A program made the translations under genes and the position numbers. A DNA stretch of 64,000 nt, taken from the NCBI GenBank assembly GCA_050331695.1, contig JBHJGP010000001.1:124001-188000 (forward strand), in the 5' to 3' direction. The DNA comes from JBHJGP01 sp050331695. Lineage in GTDB: Bacteria > Pseudomonadota > Alphaproteobacteria > Geminicoccales > Geminicoccaceae. Below, in pieces: positions 26,971-35,924 of the stretch (its first letter is position 1; every line of letters starts with the position of its first letter). The notes under the pieces were generated by a model. It did no database searches. It saw nothing but the letters and a program-made list of their open reading frames with translations, and was not told the DNA's origin.

Positions 26971-28412
26971 TGGGTTGGCTGGTGCGCTGGTTGCCGGCGG
27001 GGCTCGGGGGACGTTTGGTTCTGATCCTCCTGGCCGGGCTTCTAGTCGTTCAACTCGTCAGCGTCGTTCTTTACGTCGGCGAGCGCAAACAGGCGACGAT
27101 CGATCTGTTTGCCCGCTCGGTCGCAAATCGGATCCTGACCGCGACGCCGCTTTTGGATGCGGCAGCGCCGGGAGAGCGTCGGGCCTTGGCGGCAGCGATC
27201 GACAGCCCGACGCTCGGTGTCGTCCTGCCGGATCGGGGCGACCGTTTTCTCACCCGTCGCTGGCGACAGTTGTCCGAGGAACGGCGGCAGCAAATTGCCC
27301 TGATCCTGGCGCCCCTGGGGCCACGCGACATCCGGACTGCGGTATGGATCGACGACTGGCGTGGTCGACACTGGCACGGCTTCGACGATGACGACGATGA
27401 TGAGGGCGAGCGGCGCCGGTTCGGTCGGCACGGACCGGATCGGGCACCGCCCGATCTCCTGCCGAGCCGCAGAAAGATGGCGATTTCCATGGATCTTCGC
27501 GGCGGCGGCCGTGTCATCTATGTGGTCGCCTCGGACCTCACGAGCGTCCGCTGGGCTCTGGGCATGGGCTTGTGGATCGGCGCGTCCGTCCTGGTCATCG
27601 CCCTGTTCACCTTTTGGGCTGGCAGGCGGGTCGGAAAACCGTTCCAGCGTTTCGCCGAAGCGGCCGACCGGCTTGGCGTCGACGTCGAGGCGCCGGCGCT
27701 TGAGGAAACTGGCAGCGCCGAGCTGCGCCAGGCGAGCCGGGCGTTCAACCGGATGCAGGCCAGGATCCGGCGCATGGTCGAGGACCGGACCATGATGTTG
27801 GCGGCGATCAGTCACGATTTGAAGACGGCTCTGACCCGCCTGCGTCTTCGGGCGGAATTCATCGAGGACGAGACCCAGGCGAAAAAAGCCGAGGCTGACC
27901 TGAACGAGATGCAAGCCACGTTAGAGGCGAGCCTTTCCCTTGCCAGGGGCGATGCGGCGAAGGAATCGACCGTCCGGCTGGACCTGGCTTCGTTGGTGAC
28001 CAGCCTGGTCGACGACGCTCGCGACGCCGGCGCCGACATCGCCTACAAAGGACCGTTGAGGCTGGATTTAAGGGGCCGACCTACCGGCCTCAGGCGGGCA
28101 CTCGCCAATCTGATTGAGAATGCCCGGCGCTACGGCGCGCCACCTTTCGAGGTCGAGCTCGTTGATGGTGGGGAGGATGTCACCGTGCAGGTCTCAGACA
28201 GCGGACCGGGAATTCCCGACCACGAGATCGAGCGGGTTTTTCAGCCGTTTCACCGCTTGGAAGGCTCGCGCTCACGGGAAACCGGGGGAGTCGGCCTGGG
28301 CTTGCCGATCGCTCGAAGCATCGCCCGGGCCCATGGCGGCGATCTCACGCTGGAAAACGCCGAGCGGGGCGGGCTCGTCGCCACCTTGCGCCTGGCCAAG
28401 GTGGGCACCTGA
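26970..28412 (+). CDS. EnvZ/CpxA-like sensor histidine kinase
   Basis: The 480-residue membrane kinase has transmembrane helices at about 13-36 and 198-217 flanking a periplasmic domain of about 160 residues, a HAMP region, an H-box AAISHDLKTALTR (His about 282) and the ATPase motifs NLIENARRYG, DSGPGIP and GVGLGLPIA. In most relatives the H-box reads HDLRTPLTR; the proline is Ala here. The periplasmic domain contains a striking HWHGFDDDDDDE cluster (about 134-145) that could bind cations. It overlaps the regulator stop by one base. Confidence 0.9.
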   Translation: MGWLVRWLPAGLGGRLVLILLAGLLVVQLVSVVLYVGERKQATIDLFARSVANRILTATPLLDAAAPGERRALAAAIDSPTLGVVLPDRGDRFLTRRWRQLSEERRQQIALILAPLGPRDIRTAVWIDDWRGRHWHGFDDDDDDEGERRRFGRHGPDRAPPDLLPSRRKMAISMDLRGGGRVIYVVASDLTSVRWALGMGLWIGASVLVIALFTFWAGRRVGKPFQRFAEAADRLGVDVEAPALEETGSAELRQASRAFNRMQARIRRMVEDRTMMLAAISHDLKTALTRLRLRAEFIEDETQAKKAEADLNEMQATLEASLSLARGDAAKESTVRLDLASLVTSLVDDARDAGADIAYKGPLRLDLRGRPTGLRRALANLIENARRYGAPPFEVELVDGGEDVTVQVSDSGPGIPDHEIERVFQPFHRLEGSRSRETGGVGLGLPIARSIARAHGGDLTLENAERGGLVATLRLAKVGT

Positions 28413-28415
28413 CCG

Positions 28416-28691
28416 GTGACGATCGCCAAACGTCTGGTCATTCACGGCCGTGTCCAGGGTGTCTGGTTCCGCGCCTGGACGGTGAAGGCCGCCTATGCCC
28501 TGGGGGTCACGGGCTGGGTTCGCAACCTTTCGGACGGCACCGTCGAAGCCCATGTCGAAGGATCGCCGGAGGCGGTCGAGGCGTTGATCGTCAAGTGTCA
28601 CAAGGGACCGCCCTTGGCCCAGGTTTCAAGGATCGATCAGGAACTGGCATCTCCCCTCAATCGAACGGGTTTCAACCAGCGTCACGATTGA
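28416..28691 (+). CDS. Acylphosphatase
   Basis: The 91-residue protein carries the acylphosphatase signature: KRLVIHGRVQGVWFRAWT with the phosphate-binding Arg, and GWVRNLSDGTVEAHVEGSPEAV with the catalytic Asn. It hydrolyses carboxyl-phosphate bonds. The GTG start at 28416 is 3 bases after the kinase stop, so it is likely cotranscribed with the two-component system; the glycogen genes follow after 54 bp. Confidence 0.92.
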   Translation: MTIAKRLVIHGRVQGVWFRAWTVKAAYALGVTGWVRNLSDGTVEAHVEGSPEAVEALIVKCHKGPPLAQVSRIDQELASPLNRTGFNQRHD

Positions 28692-28745
28692 GCTAGGATC
28701 GCGTGGGGCATGGGCCGGAACGGCGGCGGATCAGGGATAACGACA

Positions 28746-30017
28746 ATGATAGGCGACCCGAGCGACAGCACCCACGGCCTTGCGCGAAACGCCATGGCTT
28801 ATGTTCTCGCCGGCGGGCGGGGCAGCCGCCTCAAGGAGCTGACCGACCGGCGAGCGAAGCCAGCGGTCTATTTCGGCGGTAAGTCCCGGATCATCGACTT
28901 CACCTTGTCGAATGCCATGAATTCCGGCATCCGCCGCTTTGCGGTCGCGACCCAGTACAAGGCCCATAGCCTGATCCGCCACCTGCAGCGGGGCTGGAAT
29001 TTTTACCGGCCGGAACGAAACGAAAGCTTCGATATTTTGCCGGCGTCCCAGCGCGTTTCGGAAACCCAGTGGTATGAAGGCACCGCCGACGCGGTCTTCC
29101 AAAACATCGATATCATCGACGACTATGGCGTTGAATACATCGTCATTCTTGCCGGCGACCATGTTTACAAAATGGACTATGCCGTGATGCTTCGCCAGCA
29201 CGTCGAGGACGGTGCCGATGTCACGGTTGGCTGTCTTGAGGTGCCCCGCATGGACGCGGTCGCCTTTGGCGTCATGCACGTCGATGCCGACGACCGGATC
29301 ATCGATTTCGTCGAGAAGCCGGCCGATCCCCCAGCCATTCCGGGTCAGCCGGATCAGGCGCTGGCCAGCATGGGCATCTACGTCTTCTCGACCAAGTATC
29401 TTTTCGAGCGTCTGCGCGAGGACGCCGCCGATCCCAATTCCAAGCGCGATTTCGGCAAGGACATCATTCCGAAAATCGTGAAGGGCGGTAAGGCCGTCGC
29501 GCACCGTTTCGAGCGCTCTTGCGTCAAAAGCCGCCAGGAGAGTGAAGCCTACTGGCGGGATGTCGGCACCGTCGATGCCTACTGGTCGGCGAACATCGAT
29601 CTCACCAGCGTCATTCCCGAGCTCGATCTCTACGACCGTGACTGGCCGATCTGGACCTATGGCGAGATCACACCGCCCGCCAAGTTCGTCCACGACGATG
29701 ATGGCCGAAGGGGTGCCGCGATCAGCTCGTCGGTCTCCGGTGGTTGCATCATCTCCGGCGCCGCGGTGAAGAAATCCCTCCTGTTCACTGGCGTTCACGT
29801 CCATTCCTACGCCAAGCTTAAGGGGGCGGTGGTGCTGCCGGAGGGCGACATCGGCCGGGCGGCCAGGCTCAAAAATGTGGTCATCGACCGGCGGGTCCGT
29901 ATCCCTGCGGGCATGGTTGTCGGCGAGGAACCCGAACTCGACGCCAAGCGGTTCAGGCGGACCGATCAAGGCGTATGCCTCATTACCCAGACGATGATAG
30001 ACCGGTTGCAGGACTGA
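28746..30017 (+). CDS. glgC: Glucose-1-phosphate adenylyltransferase
   Basis: GlgC makes ADP-glucose, the committed step of glycogen synthesis. The 423-residue product has AYVLAGGRGSRLKELT (nucleotide-binding), KPAVYFGGKSRIIDF, the catalytic YGVEYIVILAGDHVYKMD, a substrate-binding FVEKP segment and the C-terminal beta-helix. Length is typical. I chose ATG 28746 (MIGDPSDS); an upstream ATG at 28710 is in frame but gives a non-conserved tail. It heads the cluster glgC-glgA-glgX; no branching enzyme gene is in the window. Confidence 0.95.
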   Translation: MIGDPSDSTHGLARNAMAYVLAGGRGSRLKELTDRRAKPAVYFGGKSRIIDFTLSNAMNSGIRRFAVATQYKAHSLIRHLQRGWNFYRPERNESFDILPASQRVSETQWYEGTADAVFQNIDIIDDYGVEYIVILAGDHVYKMDYAVMLRQHVEDGADVTVGCLEVPRMDAVAFGVMHVDADDRIIDFVEKPADPPAIPGQPDQALASMGIYVFSTKYLFERLREDAADPNSKRDFGKDIIPKIVKGGKAVAHRFERSCVKSRQESEAYWRDVGTVDAYWSANIDLTSVIPELDLYDRDWPIWTYGEITPPAKFVHDDDGRRGAAISSSVSGGCIISGAAVKKSLLFTGVHVHSYAKLKGAVVLPEGDIGRAARLKNVVIDRRVRIPAGMVVGEEPELDAKRFRRTDQGVCLITQTMIDRLQD

Positions 30018-30027
30018 GCGGGCCCGC

Positions 30028-31479
30028 GTGGACGTCCTCTTCGTCACTTCAGAGCTTTACCCGCTGATCAAGACCGGCGGGCTGGCGGATGTCGCCGGCG
30101 CCCTGCCGCCGGCCCTAGCTCTGGAGGACTGCCGCGTTCGGACGCTTTTGCCCGGCTATCGGCGGGTGATGGAAGCGCTCGGCGAGACCGAACTGGTGAC
30201 GGTTCTGGAAGATCACTTCGGTGGCGACACCCGGCTCCTCAAAGCGCGGGCCGGCGAGCTCGATCTTCTGATCCTCGATGCGCCGGGTCTCTACGATCGG
30301 CCGGGCAACCCTTACGTCGATGCCGACGGCAAGGATTGGCCGGACAACGCCACGCGTTTCGCGGCGCTCTCGGCAGCGGCGGCGCAAATCGGTCACGGGC
30401 TGATCGGGGACTGGCGGCCCGATCTGATCCACGCCCACGATTGGCAGGCGGGGCTAACGCCGGCCTACCTGGCGACGGCCGGCGGCAAACGGCCGGCCAC
30501 GGTCATAACCGTGCACAATCTGGCCTTCCAGGGACAGTTTCCGGCGGAGATGCTGAAAAGTCTCCGTCTGCCGGCGTCCATGTTTCAGGTCGCAGGGCTC
30601 GAATACTACGGTCAGATCGGTTTTCTGAAGGCCGGTCTTTTCTACGCCGATAAGATCACGACGGTTAGCCCGACCTATGCCCAGGAGATCCAGACGGCCG
30701 AGCAAGGTATGGGACTGGATGGCCTCCTGCGTGGGCGCTCCGGAGATCTCGTCGGTATCGTCAACGGTGTCGACGAGCAGGTCTGGGATCCGGCAACAGA
30801 TCGCCATCTGAAGACACCCTACACATTCGAAACCATCGAAAAAAAGACGCTCAATAAGAAAGCGCTGCAGGAGCGTTTCGGTCTCGATACCGACCCGGAT
30901 CGCCCCCTATTCATCGTCATCACCCGTTTGACCTGGCAGAAGGGCATGGATCTCTTGGCGGTGGCGTTGCCGAACCTGGTCGCAAGCGGTGCGCATCTGG
31001 CGTTGCTCGGCTCCGGTGAAGCGGTCTTGGAGAAGAGCTTCCGTGACGCGGCGAGCGACCATCCGGGGCAGGTCGGCTGCATTCTGGGTTATGACGAGCC
31101 TCTTTCCCACCTTATGCAAGGCGGGGCCGACGCTATTTTGATACCCTCGCGGTTCGAGCCTTGTGGCCTGACCCAACTCTATGGGTTGCGCTACGGCACC
31201 CTGCCGGTCGTCGCCCGCGTCGGCGGTCTCGCGGACACCGTGATCGACGCCAACGAGGCCGGTCTTCGGGCCGACGCGGCGACGGGTGTTCAGTTCACCG
31301 ACCTCACGCCTCTGGGGCTGAGCGCAGCCATTGACCGGACGGTTGCTCTGTTCGCCCAGAAGCCGGTCTGGCGGGCCATGCAGAAACGCGCCATGGTCAG
31401 CGATGTCGGCTGGCAAAGTTCGGCCAAGGCCTACAAGGCCCTCTATCGGGAAGCTATCGAGGGGCGTCAGGCGGTTTGA
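30028..31479 (+). CDS. glgA: Glycogen synthase (ADP-glucose)
   Basis: The 483-residue GT5 glycosyltransferase shows the ADP-glucose-binding KTGGLADV motif at residues 15-22, HAHDWQAGL and THNLAFQG-like blocks, and the C-terminal ITRLTWQKGMDLL and PSRFEPCGLTQLYGLRYGT that complete the active site. It extends alpha-1,4-glucan chains. Start GTG 30028 is 10 bases after glgC, and its stop overlaps the glgX start. Confidence 0.96.
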   Translation: MDVLFVTSELYPLIKTGGLADVAGALPPALALEDCRVRTLLPGYRRVMEALGETELVTVLEDHFGGDTRLLKARAGELDLLILDAPGLYDRPGNPYVDADGKDWPDNATRFAALSAAAAQIGHGLIGDWRPDLIHAHDWQAGLTPAYLATAGGKRPATVITVHNLAFQGQFPAEMLKSLRLPASMFQVAGLEYYGQIGFLKAGLFYADKITTVSPTYAQEIQTAEQGMGLDGLLRGRSGDLVGIVNGVDEQVWDPATDRHLKTPYTFETIEKKTLNKKALQERFGLDTDPDRPLFIVITRLTWQKGMDLLAVALPNLVASGAHLALLGSGEAVLEKSFRDAASDHPGQVGCILGYDEPLSHLMQGGADAILIPSRFEPCGLTQLYGLRYGTLPVVARVGGLADTVIDANEAGLRADAATGVQFTDLTPLGLSAAIDRTVALFAQKPVWRAMQKRAMVSDVGWQSSAKAYKALYREAIEGRQAV

Positions 31480-33431
31480 AATTGGAGCCCGGGAAGCCGG
31501 CACCTCTGGGCGCCACGCCGGTGGCTGGCGGGGTCAATTTCGCGCTTGCTTCCGAGACGGCCGAGCGGGTCGAGCTCTGCCTGTTCGACGCACCCGGCTT
31601 CGAGCGAGCGCGCCATGACCTGCCAGGTTTCACCGATGGCGTCTGGCACGGTTTCTTGCCGGGCGTTTCGGCCGGTCAGATCTACGGCTATCGCGTTCAC
31701 GGTCCCTGGCAACCAGGGCGTGGGTGCTGGTTCAATCCGGCGAAGCTGTTGCTCGATCCCTATGCCAAGGCGCTCACGGGCCGGCATCTTTGGAACGAAC
31801 GTCACCTCGCCTTCGATCGCCATGATCCGAGCCGTGCCGACCGCCGCGACAATGCGGACTGGCTTTACAAAGCTGTGGTGACGGATCCCCATGATGTCCG
31901 GCGGCCGCTGGGTCGGCCATGGTCGGAAACGGTGATCTATGAGGCTCACGTCAAGGGTGTCTCACACTGCCATGCCGGCGTGCCAGCGGCGGCGCGCGGA
32001 CGCTTTTCTGGATTGGCCAGCGAGCCGATCCTCGACCATCTGACGAGGCTGGGTATCACCGCGATCGAGCTCATGCCCGTCCAGGCCTTCGTCAGCGAGC
32101 CCCGCCTCGAGCGTCTGGGTCTCACCAACTATTGGGGCTACAACACGCTCTCGTTTTTCGCGCCGGATCCCCGCTACGGCAGCACGGACGATTTCTGCCG
32201 GATGGTCGACCGGCTCCATGAGGCCGGGATCGAGGTGATCCTTGATGTGGTGTACAACCACACTTGCGAAGGCGATGAGCTGGGCCCGACCTTCAGCTTT
32301 CGCGGCATCGACAATTGCGGCGCTTACGCCCTTCTCGCCGAAGATCACCGCCGCTACATCAATGTGACCGGCACCGGCAATACCCTCGATCTTGGTCAAC
32401 CTCGTGTTCTTCAGCTGGTGATGGACAGCTTGCGGCACTGGGCGTCGATGGGTGTCGACGGCGTTCGCTTCGATCTGGCAACCACGCTGACCCGCGCCGG
32501 CGGTGGCGAGCCCTTCACGTCCGCGTTTCTGCCGGCGATCGCCCAGGATCCGACCCTCAATCGCCTGAAGCTGATCGCCGAACCCTGGGACGTTGGTGAT
32601 CACGGTTATCAAGTGGGCCAGTTCCCGCCGGGCTGGGCCGAGTGGAACGACCGGTTCCGTGACGGTGTTCGAGGGTTCTGGCGAGGCGATGATGAGCTGG
32701 CGCCGGATCTGGCGGCGCGGCTTCTAGGCTCCGCCGACCGGTTCGACCATCGGGGGCGCAAGAGCTGGGCATCGATAAACTATGTCGCCTCGCACGACGG
32801 TTTCACCCTTCGGGACGTGGTCAGCTACGCTCACAAGCACAATGAGGCCAATGGCGAGGCCAATAATGACGGCCATGGCCACAATCTGAGCTGCAATCAC
32901 GGCGTCGAGGGGCCAAGCGACGATCCGGCTGTTCTGGCGGCTCGGGCGGCCCATATGCGCGCATTGCTGGCGACCACGCTCTTGTCCCAGGGCACGCCGA
33001 TGATTGCCATGGGCGACGAATTCGGCCGTACCCAGCACGGCAACAACAACGCCTATTGCCGAGACTCAGCCATCAGTTGGGTCGATTGGGAGGCGGTTGA
33101 CGAAGATCTTTTGTCGTTCACTGCAGAGCTGATCCGGCTCCGCAAAGCGATATCGCCACTCCGCTTTGAAAACTTCATGCATGGCGAGAAGACGGCTGAC
33201 GGCCTGGCGAATGTCGGTTGGTTCACGACCGCCGGCCAGGAGCCCGAGCCCGGTGCGTGGAAACATCTTCGCGCCTTCGGCTTCTGGCTCGCGGACGACG
33301 CAACCAAGCTTGCCGTGCTGATCAACGGCCAAAAGACCGACGAACGCTTCACCCTGCCTGGGCCGATCGCCGATTTGGCAGAGGGACCGGTCGAGGTGAG
33401 CGGAGTATCGGTTCGTCTGATATACCAATAA
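31476..33431 (+). CDS. glgX: Glycogen debranching enzyme GlgX
   Basis: The 651-residue GH13 isoamylase-type enzyme removes alpha-1,6 branches from limit dextrin. It has an N-terminal CBM48 domain (PAPLGATPVAGGVNFALAS), NYWGYNTLSFFAPDPRYG, VILDVVYNHTCEGDE, VDGVRFDLA with the nucleophile Asp, LIAEPWD with the acid Glu and NYVASHDGFTLRD. The likely start is TTG 31476, overlapping the glgA stop; a second TTG lies 6 bases later. Length matches GlgX. Confidence 0.94.
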   Translation: MKLEPGKPAPLGATPVAGGVNFALASETAERVELCLFDAPGFERARHDLPGFTDGVWHGFLPGVSAGQIYGYRVHGPWQPGRGCWFNPAKLLLDPYAKALTGRHLWNERHLAFDRHDPSRADRRDNADWLYKAVVTDPHDVRRPLGRPWSETVIYEAHVKGVSHCHAGVPAAARGRFSGLASEPILDHLTRLGITAIELMPVQAFVSEPRLERLGLTNYWGYNTLSFFAPDPRYGSTDDFCRMVDRLHEAGIEVILDVVYNHTCEGDELGPTFSFRGIDNCGAYALLAEDHRRYINVTGTGNTLDLGQPRVLQLVMDSLRHWASMGVDGVRFDLATTLTRAGGGEPFTSAFLPAIAQDPTLNRLKLIAEPWDVGDHGYQVGQFPPGWAEWNDRFRDGVRGFWRGDDELAPDLAARLLGSADRFDHRGRKSWASINYVASHDGFTLRDVVSYAHKHNEANGEANNDGHGHNLSCNHGVEGPSDDPAVLAARAAHMRALLATTLLSQGTPMIAMGDEFGRTQHGNNNAYCRDSAISWVDWEAVDEDLLSFTAELIRLRKAISPLRFENFMHGEKTADGLANVGWFTTAGQEPEPGAWKHLRAFGFWLADDATKLAVLINGQKTDERFTLPGPIADLAEGPVEVSGVSVRLIYQ

Positions 33432-33453
33432 CCAATAAAGGGGAGGCTTGAGG

Positions 33454-34302
33454 ATGACCGGAGATCGCTATCGCGAATGGATCGGCCGCGTCGACGAACG
33501 GCAAGATCGCCTATCGCCTGCCGTTGCCAATATGATGCGCGCTGCGCTCTCCGATGCCGGCCAGCCGACCGTCGACGTGCGGGACGGCGAGGTTTTGCCG
33601 CCTCTCTGGCACTGGGCGGCCTTTCACCCGACGGAAGCTCTAAGCGAGCTTGGCGCCGAAGGCCATCCTAAGCGGGGCGGTTTTTTGCCGGATGTGCCGT
33701 TGGAGCGTCGCATGTGGGCCGGAGGCCGTTTGACCTTCCACCGCCCGCTTCACATCGGCGAAACCATTCGCCGGCGGTCAGAGATTCTCAAGATCGAGGA
33801 GAAGAGTGGCGGCGCCGGTCCGATGGTGTTCGTTACCGTCGGCCACGACGTTCATGGTGAGGCGGGACTGGCTGTCAGCGAAGAGCAGGACATCGTCTAT
33901 ATCGCGATGCCCGAGAGCTATCGGCCGCCCAAGCCGATCCCGGCACCTGAGAAACCGGACGTGGATATCAAGGTCAGCGTCGATCCGGTCCGCCTGTTTC
34001 GCTACTCGGCCGCGACCTTTAACGGCCGCCGGATCCATTACGATCTCGCCTACACGACCGAGGTCGAGAAGTATCCAGCTTTAGTGGTCCACGGACCTCT
34101 GCAAGCGACGCTGTTGATGGGCATCGCGGTCAGCCATCGCGGCCGAGCGCCCGCCAGCTTCGACTATCGCGGCGTGCATCCAATGTTTGACAACGAGCCC
34201 ATGCGGTTGGTGGGCTTGGCCCGGGACGAGGATGGCATGGAGCTTTGCACCGCAGCGCCCGCCGGTCATCAGGGGCTTCAGGCTCGGGCCCGGTGGACAT
34301 GA
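33454..34302 (+). CDS. MaoC/FAS1-type hydratase, mesaconyl-C4-CoA hydratase-like
   Basis: The 282-residue double hot-dog protein has an N-terminal FAS1-type dehydratase half (PPLWHWAAFHP, RRMWAGGRLTFHRPLHIG) and a C-terminal MaoC-like half (YSAATFNGRRIHYDL with the catalytic Asp/His pair, VVHGPLQATLLM). This architecture is shared by mesaconyl-C4-CoA hydratase (Meh) and itaconyl-CoA hydratase. The GGGGAGG ribosome site is 9 bases before ATG 33454. Its stop overlaps the next gene (ATGA), and that neighbour resembles Mct, which favours the Meh reading. Activity is inferred. Confidence 0.75.
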   Translation: MTGDRYREWIGRVDERQDRLSPAVANMMRAALSDAGQPTVDVRDGEVLPPLWHWAAFHPTEALSELGAEGHPKRGGFLPDVPLERRMWAGGRLTFHRPLHIGETIRRRSEILKIEEKSGGAGPMVFVTVGHDVHGEAGLAVSEEQDIVYIAMPESYRPPKPIPAPEKPDVDIKVSVDPVRLFRYSAATFNGRRIHYDLAYTTEVEKYPALVVHGPLQATLLMGIAVSHRGRAPASFDYRGVHPMFDNEPMRLVGLARDEDGMELCTAAPAGHQGLQARARWT

Positions 34303-35525
34303 GCGGCGTCCTCAGGGGCATGCGGGTTGTCGAGGGCTCTGCCTTCGTCGCCATTCCGCTGGCCGGCATGACGCTCGCCCAGATGGGCGCCGACGTCATT
34401 CGCTTCGATCGACTGCAGGGAGGGCTCGACGCCCAGCGTTGGCCGGTCACCAAAGATGGACAGAGCCTGTTCTGGGTCGGCCTCAACAAAGGCAAGCGTT
34501 CGATCGCCGTCGACATGAAATCGCCCCGTGGTCGGGAACTCGTCAGTGAGATCATCTGTGCGCCGGGGGAGGATGCTGGCCTGTTTCTGACCAACCTCCG
34601 GGTGCGGGGCTGGATGGACTATGAGACCTTGCGCCAGCGGCGGGCGGACTTGGTGATGGTGACGCTTTTGGGTGACCGCCACGGCCGGCCCCAGGTGGAT
34701 TACACGGTCAACCCGGCGGTAGGTTTTGCCCACGCCACCGGCCCGGAGGGTTCAAACGAGCCCGTGGCTCACGTGCTGCCAGCGTGGGACTGCATAGCCG
34801 GCAACATGGCGGTCTCGGGTCTGCTCGCCGCCGAGCGTCAGAGGCTCAGGACCGGCCGGGGTCAGGCCGTGGAGCTCAGCCTGAAGGATGTGGCGGCGGC
34901 GATGATCGGCAATCTCGGCATTATTGGCGAGGTCACGGTCAACGATGTCGACCGGCCGAAGAGTGGCAACAGCCTCTACGGCGCCTATGGCCAGGATTTT
35001 CTGTGCGCCGATGGCGAACGGGTGATGGTGATCGGGCTTACGGACCGGCAATGGCGCGGGCTGATCAAGGTGACGGAAACCGGCGACGCCATGACCGCGC
35101 TGGCCGATCGTCTGGGCGTCGATCTTGGCGAGGAGGGAGTTCGCTGGCGGGTGAGGGCGGAGATCACGGCGCTGCTTGAGCCGTGGTTCAAGGTCCGAAC
35201 CTTGCCGGAGATCGCGGGCCTTTTCGATGCCGCCGGTCTTACCTGGTCGGCGTTCCGCAGCTTCGCCGGCGCCGTCCGCGAAGATCTGGATTTTTCGACC
35301 GACAATCCGATGTTCGGTCTCGTGGATCAGCCCGGGATCGGCCGTTTTCCGATACCGGGAAGCCCGTTTTCTTTCTCATCCAACCCACGCGAAACGCCCC
35401 GTCCGGCGCCGGTGTTGGGCGCCGATACCGAGGCGATCCTGGCCGACGTAGCCGGCTTGCCGGACCACGAGATCGGACGCTTGTTCGATGAAGGCGTGGT
35501 GGCCGGGCCCCGACCGCGACGGTGA
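34299..35525 (+). CDS. Family III CoA-transferase, 2-methylfumaryl-CoA isomerase (Mct)-like
   Basis: The 408-residue CaiB/BaiF protein begins RGMRVVEGSAFVAIPLAGMT and continues LAQMGADVIRFDRLQGG and GLNKGKRSIAVDMKSP, close to the mesaconyl-CoA C1-C4 transferase of the 3-hydroxypropionate bicycle as I recall it. That enzyme moves CoA within mesaconate, after which Meh hydrates the C4 isomer to citramalyl-CoA. The expected catalytic Asp is not certain by eye; AWDCIAGNMA is a candidate. The ATG overlaps the hydratase stop by 4 bases. Other family III roles, such as itaconate CoA-transferase, remain possible. Confidence 0.72.
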   Translation: MSGVLRGMRVVEGSAFVAIPLAGMTLAQMGADVIRFDRLQGGLDAQRWPVTKDGQSLFWVGLNKGKRSIAVDMKSPRGRELVSEIICAPGEDAGLFLTNLRVRGWMDYETLRQRRADLVMVTLLGDRHGRPQVDYTVNPAVGFAHATGPEGSNEPVAHVLPAWDCIAGNMAVSGLLAAERQRLRTGRGQAVELSLKDVAAAMIGNLGIIGEVTVNDVDRPKSGNSLYGAYGQDFLCADGERVMVIGLTDRQWRGLIKVTETGDAMTALADRLGVDLGEEGVRWRVRAEITALLEPWFKVRTLPEIAGLFDAAGLTWSAFRSFAGAVREDLDFSTDNPMFGLVDQPGIGRFPIPGSPFSFSSNPRETPRPAPVLGADTEAILADVAGLPDHEIGRLFDEGVVAGPRPRR

Positions 35526-35544
35526 CAGCAAGGCGGGAGGATCA

Positions 35545-35868
35545 ATGACCATCAGACGGATATGGCATGGCTGGACCACGCCGGAAAACGCCGATCACTA
35601 TCAACGCCTGCTACACGACGAGGTATTTCCCGGCATCGAGAAAAAAGCCATTCCCGGATATCGCGGGATAGAGCTCCTGCGTCGCGATCTCGGTGGCGAG
35701 GTCGAGTTCGTGACGATCATGACGTTCGATACGATCCAGAACGTGATCGATTTTCAGGGGAAAGACTACCAGCGCTGCTACGTGCCAGAGACCGCGCAGC
35801 GCGTCCTGAAAAGGTGGGACAAGCTCTCGACGCATTTTGAGGAGATCGAAGTCAGACGCTACGCTTAG
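35545..35868 (+). CDS. Antibiotic biosynthesis monooxygenase-like (ABM fold) protein
   Basis: The 107-residue protein MTIRRIWHGWTTPENADHY has the length and pattern of small dimeric alpha/beta barrel proteins: a W-x-G-x-T start, then GIELLRRDLGGEVEFVTI and a C-terminal RWDKLSTHFEEIEV strand. Such proteins act as monooxygenases or have no known function. A GGGAGG ribosome-binding site precedes ATG 35545. It is 20 bp after the Mct-like gene and may be in that operon. Confidence 0.65.
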   Translation: MTIRRIWHGWTTPENADHYQRLLHDEVFPGIEKKAIPGYRGIELLRRDLGGEVEFVTIMTFDTIQNVIDFQGKDYQRCYVPETAQRVLKRWDKLSTHFEEIEVRRYA

Positions 35869-35924
35869 GGCCACCATCACTGGCAAAGAACCTGCTCCGA
35901 TAAAGACGTTCCGGATCCACTCCG

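Noticed and set aside
28731..30047. 438-residue minus-strand frame over glgC
   Set aside because: glgC on the plus strand is complete and conserved; the antisense frame is an artefact of codon bias.
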